From contig CBDVBD010000091.1 in assembly GCA_965372135.1 (NCBI GenBank), positions 1 through 12,668 on the forward strand: 12,668 bases of DNA, written 5' to 3'. Source of the stretch: CBDVBD01 sp965372135. Lineage in GTDB: Bacteria > Electryoneota > RPQS01 > CBDVBD01. The notes under the pieces were generated by a model, which saw only the letters and a program-made list of their open reading frames with translations, was not told the DNA's origin and did not search any database. Made by a program: the position numbers and the translations under genes. This document shows, piece by piece, positions 7,581 through 12,359 of the stretch. Numbering within the stretch: position 1 is the first letter of the stretch; each line of letters starts with the position of its first letter.

Positions 7581-7622
7581 GTTTAGTAAACTGCTTCCCA
7601 AAGCAGTTTACGCTTACTAAAC
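7581..7622. repeat. Nested inverted repeat / strong hairpin in the leader of the XRE-cupin gene
   Basis: GTAAACTGCTT (7586-7596) and AAGCAGTTTAC (7601-7611) pair perfectly over 11 bp around a CCCA loop. An outer pair, GTTTAGTAA (7581-7589) and TTACTAAAC (7614-7622), overlaps the inner arms, so two alternative pairings exist. It lies downstream of the proposed start of transcription and 22 bases before the start codon. It could be a DNA operator for autoregulation, an RNA structure affecting translation, or a REP-like palindrome. Confidence 0.7.
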
Positions 7623-7644
7623 CCCTATTTCAGGCACCCCTTAC

Positions 7645-8178
7645 TTGAACATCGGTTCCAAAATTCGAGACCTGCGCTTAGCCAGCGACCTCACCCAGGA
7701 AGATCTCGCTGAACGTGCAAACCTTACCAAGGGTTTCATCTCCCAGTTGGAAAGAGACATCACCTCCATTTCTCTGGATTCGTTCCTGGATATTCTGTCC
7801 GCACTAAACGTCACCGTCAGCGATTTTTTCGCTGCCGAAACAACACAAATGGTCTTCTCCCGGGAAGACCGTGCCCAAATCGAGGAAGAAGGAGTAGATT
7901 CCTTCTCTCTCTTGATACCCGGCGCCACAAATCGACGCATGGAACCAGCACTGATTACCTTAAAACACGGGGAAAAAACCAACCCCATGCCTCCCTTCCA
8001 GGGGGAAGAATTCGGATATATCCTACAGGGGCGCATCGAAGTACACATCGGAAACCGAATCCTGAAAGTCAATCGGGGACAATGCTTCTATTTCGAGGCA
8101 AAAAAAGAACATTACTTGGAAAATAAATGGAAACGTGACGCCCTGATCATGTGGGTCACAAGCCCCCCATACTTCTAA
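7645..8178 (+). CDS. XRE-family HTH / cupin transcriptional regulator, probably of polyamine genes
   Basis: A 177-residue protein with an XRE/Cro helix-turn-helix (about 3-62: KIRDLRLASDLTQEDLAERA, then KGFISQLERD as recognition helix) and a C-terminal cupin_2 fold (about 95-175). This is the layout of PuuR, the putrescine-responsive repressor, and of many metabolite sensors. Cupin motif 1 lacks the usual H-x-H pair (PPFQGEEFGYILQG at 116-129), and only His156 of motif 2 remains, so a metal-free ligand pocket is likely. The TTG start is accepted because the HTH begins right after it, though no strong Shine-Dalgarno is present (only CAGG about 10 bases before). It lies 53 bases upstream of speD in the same direction. 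Control of spe genes and of itself is inferred from this context; the ligand and the direction of control are unknown. Confidence 0.85.
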   Translation: MNIGSKIRDLRLASDLTQEDLAERANLTKGFISQLERDITSISLDSFLDILSALNVTVSDFFAAETTQMVFSREDRAQIEEEGVDSFSLLIPGATNRRMEPALITLKHGEKTNPMPPFQGEEFGYILQGRIEVHIGNRILKVNRGQCFYFEAKKEHYLENKWKRDALIMWVTSPPYF

Positions 8179-8217
8179 CCACACGTTCAGAAAATTAAAT
8201 AGCTTACCAATTGCATC

Positions 8218-8224
8218 GAGGAGG
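8218..8224 (+). promoter_or_regulatory. Shine-Dalgarno that fixes the speD start
   Basis: GAGGAGG lies 7 bases before TTG at 8232. The longer frame beginning with TTG at 8211 contains this site inside it and is therefore unlikely. The 8232 start also gives the family's usual N-terminus, MKALGRQLLVEFYDCD. Confidence 0.8.
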
Positions 8225-8231
8225 AATTGGA

Positions 8232-8630
8232 TTGAAAGCTCTGGGACGTCAACTGTTAGTGGAATTCTACGATTGCGATCCGCAAATTCTCAATGACAAA
8301 GAAAAAGTGCGATGTGCGTTGAGACAAGCTGCCGTGGAAGCCGGTGCCACTATAGTGACCGATGTATTCCACGAATTCAACCCCCATGGAATTTCCGGAG
8401 TAGTGGTCATCGCCGAATCCCACCTGGCTATCCATACCTGGCCCGAGTTCGATTTCGCTGCCGTTGATCTCTTCACCTGCGGTAACGATGTCATCCCCAA
8501 TTTGGCGATGACACATCTGCAAAAGGCGCTGAAAGCCGACCGCTTGTCCATCATGGAACTAAAACGAGGGATCCTCGACCGCAACGACCTCCGCCATAAA
8601 CCCATCTCAGCCAAGCAGGCGAATGCATGA
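8232..8630 (+). CDS. speD: S-adenosylmethionine decarboxylase proenzyme, short prokaryotic (Thermotoga/Bacillus) type
   Basis: A 132-residue protein from TTG 8232. It makes decarboxylated SAM, the aminopropyl donor for spermidine. The proenzyme cuts itself before a serine that becomes the pyruvoyl cofactor. The site is in AESHLAIHTWPE: cleavage between Glu62 and Ser63, with His68 and, in FTCG, Cys83. These are the same numbers as in the well-studied Thermotoga maritima enzyme. Length and sequence fit this short class rather than the larger E. coli type. The stop overlaps the start of the arginine decarboxylase gene as ATGA, pointing to translational coupling. The upstream neighbour is the XRE-cupin regulator. 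Confidence 0.96.
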   Translation: MKALGRQLLVEFYDCDPQILNDKEKVRCALRQAAVEAGATIVTDVFHEFNPHGISGVVVIAESHLAIHTWPEFDFAAVDLFTCGNDVIPNLAMTHLQKALKADRLSIMELKRGILDRNDLRHKPISAKQANA

Positions 8631-9094
8631 TCAGCTCCATTCCCAAGCATTTCTTCCTGGTCACAGGTGCTTCTGAAGGCTACACCCCGTTAAATGCCTT
8701 CGATGGCGCCCTGCTCAACGCTGGAATCGGCAACACCAATTTGATAAAATTGTCCAGCATCATCCCCCCAGGCGCCACATTGATCGACCCGGTACCCATC
8801 CCTGCCGGTGCTTTCTTGCCCGTAGCATACGGATCCTTACATAGCAACGTACCCGGCGAATGGATCGCTGCTGCCGTCGCAGCGGTGGTTCCCCATGACC
8901 CTTCACTCCCCGGCGTCATCATGGAGTATTCCACCCGGGGACGCAGCGAAGATGTCGAATCCATTGCCCGAGCCATGGCGGAAGAAGCCATGACCCGCCG
9001 GAAAATACCAAATTTCGAAATCTACGCCGCTTCCCAGGACATCCAGATCCAGTCATTAGCCTCAATCGTAGCGGCTGTTGTGTTATGGAACTAA
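8627..9094 (+). CDS. pdaD: Pyruvoyl-dependent arginine decarboxylase
   Basis: A 155-residue protein of the PvlArgDC family (archaeal and chlamydial type, TIGR00286-like). It converts arginine to agmatine and CO2, the first step to putrescine. The self-cleavage site lies in LIKLSSIIPPG: the chain should break between Ser43 and Ser44, with Ser44 becoming the pyruvoyl group, as at the Ser-Ser site of the Methanocaldococcus enzyme. The N-terminal PKHFFLVTGASEG, GIGNTNL and the later SLHSNVPGEWIAAAVA and MEYSTRGR are family features. It is unrelated to the PLP enzyme SpeA and replaces it here. Its ATG overlaps the speD stop by four bases, and agmatinase (speB) is encoded nearby, which supports arginine as the substrate. 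The gap downstream is 418 bases. Confidence 0.93.
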   Translation: MISSIPKHFFLVTGASEGYTPLNAFDGALLNAGIGNTNLIKLSSIIPPGATLIDPVPIPAGAFLPVAYGSLHSNVPGEWIAAAVAAVVPHDPSLPGVIMEYSTRGRSEDVESIARAMAEEAMTRRKIPNFEIYAASQDIQIQSLASIVAAVVLWN

Positions 9095-9154
9095 TTTCTT
9101 GCTTCTATATAAAAACTTGAAATATATACTTATAGAGAAGTACCATTGCTCATG

Positions 9155-9178
9155 CCGCAGGGTGTCCTTATCCTGCGG
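9155..9178. repeat. Short inverted repeat CCGCAGG / CCTGCGG
   Basis: CCGCAGG (9155-9161) and CCTGCGG (9172-9178) form a perfect 7-bp stem with a 10-base loop. It is G+C-rich in an A+T-rich setting and lacks a following T-run, so it is a poor terminator. It is the first of the palindromes in this gap. Confidence 0.55.
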
Positions 9179-9191
9179 TTATAAATGTTCG

Positions 9192-9233
9192 GTTTTGAGC
9201 AGGATGTTGACATCCAATAGCCCTATTCAAAAC
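9192..9233. promoter_or_regulatory. Inverted-repeat block containing TTGACA and AATAGCCCTATT
   Basis: Outer arms GTTTTGA (9192-9198) and TCAAAAC (9227-9233) enclose the perfect palindrome GGATGT-TG-ACATCC (9202-9215) and the word AATAGCCCTATT (9216-9227), itself AATAG-CC-CTATT. The same 12 bases overlap TTGACA in the promoter at 7523-7539. This is a candidate shared operator or processing site, inferred from the repeat only. Confidence 0.4.
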
Positions 9234-9251
9234 TAATTTCCCATATTGTTT

Positions 9252-9293
9252 CCATCAGGTTGCAATCCGCCAGCTGGCGGATAACCTGGCTGG
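9252..9293. repeat. REP-like palindrome around ATCCGCCAGCTGGCGGAT
   Basis: An 18-bp perfect palindrome (9265-9282) is extended by CAGGTT (9256-9261) and AACCTG (9283-9288), and further by CCA/TGG, making a long imperfect hairpin with a GCA bulge on one side. The CCGCCAGCTGGCGG core is typical of bacterial extragenic palindromes that occur in many copies. Copy number in this genome cannot be judged here. Confidence 0.65.
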
Positions 9294-9319
9294 AAATAGC
9301 ACCACAATATTATGGAGTG

Positions 9320-9335
9320 CGGTAGCTTGCTACCG
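9320..9335. repeat. Short palindrome CGGTAGC-TT-GCTACCG
   Basis: A perfect 7-bp inverted repeat with a 2-base centre (or 6 bp with a CTTG tetraloop). It directly follows a degenerate palindrome, ACCACAATATTATGG, that resembles the one at 9348-9367. Confidence 0.6.
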
Positions 9336-9347
9336 AATTAAGAACAA

Positions 9348-9367
9348 CACCACAATTCATTGTGGTG
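9348..9367. repeat. Short palindrome CACCACAAT-TC-ATTGTGGTG
   Basis: A perfect 9-bp inverted repeat with a 2-base centre. A diverged relative begins at about 9300 (CACCACAATATTATGG), suggesting a family of related short palindromes in this gap. Confidence 0.65.
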
Positions 9368-9394
9368 ATAAGAACACATTAACAACGATCTTCT

Positions 9395-9410
9395 AACCGC
9401 TTCAGCGGTT
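9395..9410. repeat. Short palindrome AACCGCT-TC-AGCGGTT
   Basis: A perfect 7-bp inverted repeat. Its right arm continues as AGCGGTTTA, one base different from the AGCAGTTTA half-site found in the leader of the XRE-cupin gene. Confidence 0.6.
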
Positions 9411-9512
9411 TACCCTTTTGTGGTTTTCAGAAATAAGAGTGTTTGTATAAAAGTCTTGAATTGAAATAACGATTGATTGTTCGATTAAGTAATCCCTAAA
9501 TGGTAATATTCT

Positions 9513-10352
9513 ATGGATTTGTGGTTCACTGAATCCCACACCGAAAGACTGCGGTTCAGCCTAAAAATCCGTGAAACACTGCTCCGCACCAGAACCCCAT
9601 ACCAGGACTTGACCATCATCGATACCTATGAATTCGGCAAAATGATGATCTTGGACGGCATGGTGATGTTTTCCGAATTTGATGAATTCGTCTATCACGA
9701 AATGATCGTCCATGTACCCATGTTGCTGCATCCGAACCCACAAAAAGCACTGGTCATTGGCGGAGGCGACGGCGGAAGCGTTCGGGAAATCCTGCGCCAC
9801 GATTCCATTGAACGGGTAGTGCTCTGCGAAATCGATCGGGAAGTCGTCGCAGCGTCACGGAAATATTTCCCCCGATTAACCAACGGACTGAATGATCCTA
9901 AAGTGGAGATCAAGTACCGCGACGCCATTGAGTACGTGAAGGACTCCGGGGAAACCTTCGACATCATCATCATCGATTCCACCGATCCCATCGGTCCCTC
10001 AATGGGCTTGTTCACCCAGTCTTTCTACACCGATATCCATAATTGCTTAAGTCCCCACGGTGTCGTCACCGCCCAAACGGAATCCTTCTTTCTCCGTCCC
10101 GACCATATCCGATCCGTGGTACAAAAATTCCGGAAACTCTATCCCCATGTCGCCGTATACAGCGCAAACATCCCCACCTATCCCACCGGATACTGGTCAT
10201 TTACCTTAGGGTCGAAAACCAAAAATCCCATAACCGACTGGTCGCAAGATCGCGCAGCGAAGTTAGAACCGGAACTTCAGTACTACAACCGCCAAATTCA
10301 CCAATCCGCCTTTGCCATCCCCAATATTTTCCGCAGGTGGATTAATGGCTGA
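9513..10352 (+). CDS. speE: Spermidine synthase (polyamine aminopropyltransferase)
   Basis: A 279-residue protein of normal length. It transfers the aminopropyl group of decarboxylated SAM to putrescine, giving spermidine and methylthioadenosine. A small N-terminal beta domain (MDLWFTESHTERLRFSLKIR, then FGKMMILDGMVMFSEFDEFVYHEM around 46-69) precedes a Rossmann methyltransferase-like domain. The cofactor loop is IGGGDGG (82-88), and the catalytic and diamine-binding segment is DSTDPIGP with Asp155 and Asp158. YHEM carries the gate-region residues usual in SpeE. Spermidine is the likeliest product, but sequence alone cannot exclude other acceptors. The ATG at 9513 lacks a clear ribosome site. 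The gene overlaps speB by 8 bases. Confidence 0.94.
   Translation: MDLWFTESHTERLRFSLKIRETLLRTRTPYQDLTIIDTYEFGKMMILDGMVMFSEFDEFVYHEMIVHVPMLLHPNPQKALVIGGGDGGSVREILRHDSIERVVLCEIDREVVAASRKYFPRLTNGLNDPKVEIKYRDAIEYVKDSGETFDIIIIDSTDPIGPSMGLFTQSFYTDIHNCLSPHGVVTAQTESFFLRPDHIRSVVQKFRKLYPHVAVYSANIPTYPTGYWSFTLGSKTKNPITDWSQDRAAKLEPELQYYNRQIHQSAFAIPNIFRRWING
10335..10340 (+). promoter_or_regulatory. Ribosome binding site supporting the speB start
   Basis: AGGTGG lies 4 bases before ATG at 10345, inside the end of speE. It supports that ATG over the in-frame TTG at 10312, which has no ribosome site. Confidence 0.55.
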
Positions 10353-11190
10353 TGTTGCCGATTACCGATATCTGGGAGCGTCTTCGCAAACCACCCACCG
10401 TTGTCCGGTCCTGTTCGGATGTCCCTTCGACGGAACCGTGTCCTTCCGTTCCGGTGCCCGGTTCGGTCCCCAAGCTATCAGACAGGCATCCCAGGGATTA
10501 GAAACCTACAGTCCCGACTTTGACCACGACCTGAAAGATATTGAATTCCAAGATATCGGCGACCTGGAACTGCCTTCCGAAGATATCATACATACTCTGA
10601 ACATAATCCGCCAGCAAGCATCCACCATCCTCGACCAGAAAAAAATCCCCTTGGCACTTGGCGGTGAACATACCATAACCCTACCCATCATCACCGAACT
10701 AACCTCCCGGTATCCATCCCTGAAAGTCATCCAATTGGACGCCCATCTGGACCTTCGGAATCAATACCTGGAAGACACCATCTGCCACGCCACAGTCATG
10801 CTGCGCATTTCCGATATCGTCGGTATCGATAATATCCTGCAATTGGGAGTACGATCCGGAACCCGGGAAGAATGGCAATTGGCAAAGAAACACAACACCA
10901 CAGAACTCTCTCAAAATGGCATTTCCCACTGGATCGTCGATAGTCCTGCCTATTTGACAGTGGACCTCGATATCTTCGATCCCGGAATGATGGGCGGTAC
11001 CGGAAATCCCGAACCTGGTGGATGGACATACCCCGATTTCGCGAATTTAATAAAGCAGTTCCATGCCATTAACTGGGTCGGTATGGACGTCGTGGAGCTG
11101 TCACCACACTACGACCCAACTGGCGCATCATCCATGTTAGCCGCCAAAGTAGTCCGCGACCTAATCATGATACTCCATCAAACACCATGA
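10345..11190 (+). CDS. speB: Agmatinase (agmatine ureohydrolase)
   Basis: A 281-residue arginase-superfamily enzyme that hydrolyses agmatine to putrescine and urea. All binuclear Mn2+ ligands are present: His109 in GGEHT, Asp132, His134 and Asp136 in DAHLD, and Asp207 and Asp209 in VDLDIFDP. The FGCPFDGTVSFRSGARFGPQAIR segment (split at about 24-34 and 35-46) is the usual N-terminal ureohydrolase signature. Next to an arginine decarboxylase and spermidine synthase, agmatine is the most likely substrate, rather than arginine or formiminoglutamate. The ATG at 10345 overlaps the end of speE by 8 bases, so the two are probably translationally coupled. Confidence 0.93.
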   Translation: MADVADYRYLGASSQTTHRCPVLFGCPFDGTVSFRSGARFGPQAIRQASQGLETYSPDFDHDLKDIEFQDIGDLELPSEDIIHTLNIIRQQASTILDQKKIPLALGGEHTITLPIITELTSRYPSLKVIQLDAHLDLRNQYLEDTICHATVMLRISDIVGIDNILQLGVRSGTREEWQLAKKHNTTELSQNGISHWIVDSPAYLTVDLDIFDPGMMGGTGNPEPGGWTYPDFANLIKQFHAINWVGMDVVELSPHYDPTGASSMLAAKVVRDLIMILHQTP

Positions 11191-11264
11191 AACACAACAT
11201 CAACTGGGTGGAACACGCTTCTTATCCCAATGAGGGAAATCGAATCATCTGTATCAACCCTTGA
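11187..11264 (+). CDS. Possible 25-residue small ORF or gene remnant overlapping the speB stop
   Basis: An ATG overlaps the speB TGA as ATGA and opens a frame of 25 codons (MKHNINWVEHASYPNEGNRI and five more residues) ending in TGA at 11264. The overlap is the same as at speD/arginine decarboxylase, and the peptide looks protein-like in composition. No family is recognised, and it has no ribosome site of its own. It may be the 5' remnant of a lost downstream gene or chance. Confidence 0.25.
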   Translation: MKHNINWVEHASYPNEGNRIICINP

Positions 11265-11436
11265 AAAATTTCAAGCAACCATCCATGCGCATATGAAAGC
11301 AATTTCATGTTGATTTTCACGGATTTTTTTATTATTTTATAAAGTTATACATTGGATATTGTCACCTCTCTAATTCCAGGTGAATAACCTGTTAACCCAA
11401 AACAACCGAATCCTCTTTCGGAAGTAGAGAGACATT
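11191..11436. other. Gap between speB and the PHP-domain gene
   Basis: Apart from the possible small ORF, this A+T-rich gap holds a perfect 7-bp hairpin CTTGAAA-AA-TTTCAAG (11260-11275), ATGAAA-GCAA-TTTCAT (11293-11308), a run of seven T (11324-11330) not directly behind a stem, and CAGGT-GAATA-ACCTG (11377-11391). Transcription of the spe genes probably ends here, and a promoter for the next gene is likely (TATAAA at 11338 or TATACA at 11346 as possible -10 boxes), but no full promoter could be assigned. Confidence 0.45.
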
Positions 11437-12312
11437 TTGATAGACTTACATTGTCATACCAACGCCTCCGATGGATCACTAACCCCAACCGAACTTGTTG
11501 AGCTTGCTACGAATATCGGACTTTTTGCCCTAAGCATCGCCGACCATGATACCTTAGGTGGATTGGAAGAGGGGGTAAAAGCGGGTATTGAACGAAAACT
11601 GTGTGTTATCCCAGGCATCGAACTAAGCGTCAATTCTCCCTGGGGATCATTGCATCTCCTTGGTTATTTTTCAAACGTCAATCCTCCCATTGTCTCCCAG
11701 CGAGTAATACAAATACAATCGTTTCGCGAAAAACGTAACCCTGTAATCGCCAGAAAATTGCAGGAATTGGGAATCCCCATTAATTTTGATGATGTGGTCA
11801 ATGCAGCCGGTGGTCAGGTGATTGGTCGACCGCATTTCGCAAAAATCATGGTGGAAATGGGGGTGGTCTCCACGTCACAGGAAGCCTTTGATAAATATCT
11901 GAAAAGTGACGCCCCGGCTTACGTGGACCGCGAACGATTAAATGTCCAGGAAGCGATTGCATTAATTCTGAAAGATAACGGCATACCGGTCCTGGCGCAT
12001 CCCTGCTTGATTACTATCCCCGACGGGTTTAATATCGAAGACGTCGTGGTCGCTTTCAAAGAGATGGGTGGCAAGGGTATCGAAGCTTACGCTCCGGTAC
12101 ATTTCAAGTCCCTTACCAACAAATTGCTGAAATTGGCAAATAAACACGATCTGTTAATCACCGGCGGCACCGATTTCCACGGTGAACCAAAACCTCACAT
12201 TCTACCTGGTACCGGAGAAGGGAACTTTCTGGTTCCGGATGAGTTAGCAATAACGTTGCTGCATGCATTGGGAACCACCCCTGATGAATGCATCTCTTTT
12301 GTCAAATCGTAG
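11437..12312 (+). CDS. PHP-domain phosphoesterase (TrpH/YciV-like)
   Basis: A 291-residue protein with the polymerase-and-histidinol-phosphatase fold. Metal-binding motifs are in order: DLHCHTNASDG (His5, His7, Asp12), IADHDTLGG (Asp36, His37, Asp38), PGIEL (Glu62), LHLLGY (His73), VLAHP, and finally TGGTDFHGEPKPH (Asp-x-His). Length and the inserted helical region match the E. coli YciV/RNase AM group, known to act on 3',5'-nucleotide bisphosphates and to trim RNA 5' ends. The exact substrate here is inferred. The TTG start is set by the DLHCHT motif right after it and by AGAGAG 5 bases upstream. Codon use is less C-rich than in the spe genes. The next gene is 47 bases downstream on the same strand. 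Confidence 0.88.
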   Translation: MIDLHCHTNASDGSLTPTELVELATNIGLFALSIADHDTLGGLEEGVKAGIERKLCVIPGIELSVNSPWGSLHLLGYFSNVNPPIVSQRVIQIQSFREKRNPVIARKLQELGIPINFDDVVNAAGGQVIGRPHFAKIMVEMGVVSTSQEAFDKYLKSDAPAYVDRERLNVQEAIALILKDNGIPVLAHPCLITIPDGFNIEDVVVAFKEMGGKGIEAYAPVHFKSLTNKLLKLANKHDLLITGGTDFHGEPKPHILPGTGEGNFLVPDELAITLLHALGTTPDECISFVKS

Positions 12313-12359
12313 CGGTCTCTGGATTACAATACACAAATAGCGAAGAACGGTAACTACTA

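Larger units (their letters stand above)
7403..7644 (+). promoter_or_regulatory. Intergenic control region between hflX and the XRE-cupin gene
   Basis: This 242-base gap holds, in order, an inverted repeat (7433-7453), a terminator-like hairpin with T-run (7518-7544), an overlapping sigma70-like promoter (7523-7551) and a nested inverted repeat in the likely 5' leader (7581-7622). Each is listed separately. No small gene is apparent. Confidence 0.7.
9095..9512. other. 418-base palindrome-rich gap inside the spe cluster
   Basis: No gene is visible. It contains at least six short perfect or near-perfect palindromes between 9155 and 9410 (the main ones listed separately), an imperfect A+T-rich hairpin with arms CTTCTATA (9102-9109) and TATAGAGAAG (9131-9140), and a TTGACA (9207-9212) beside AATAGCCCTATT (9216-9227). 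The last 100 bases before speE are A+T-rich and could carry its promoter, but no convincing -35/-10 pair was found. No T-run follows any hairpin directly, so none is a good terminator. Confidence 0.7.

Noticed and set aside
7641..8072. 143-codon open frame on the minus strand opposite the XRE-cupin gene
   Set aside because: Low-complexity Arg/Ser composition and full overlap with a recognisable HTH-cupin gene; no sign of an antisense gene.
8211..8231. Longer speD frame starting at TTG 8211
   Set aside because: The extra codons contain the ribosome site itself; the TTG at 8232 has ideal spacing and gives the conserved N-terminus.
9155..9178. Terminator for speD-arginine decarboxylase at the first hairpin
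   Set aside because: The stem has a 10-base loop and is followed by TTATAAATG rather than a T-run.
9155..9410. Possible CRISPR array in the palindrome-rich gap
   Set aside because: The palindromes differ from one another in sequence, length and spacing; there is no repeated direct unit with regular spacers and no cas gene.
10312..10344. Longer speB frame starting at TTG 10312
   Set aside because: No ribosome site, a larger overlap with speE and a non-conserved extension; ATG 10345 is better supported.
276..10550. Many GAATTC hexamers across the window (about a dozen seen)
   Set aside because: Most fall in Glu-Phe or similar codon pairs (GAA TTC) and follow from codon preference; no spacing pattern suggests a functional site.
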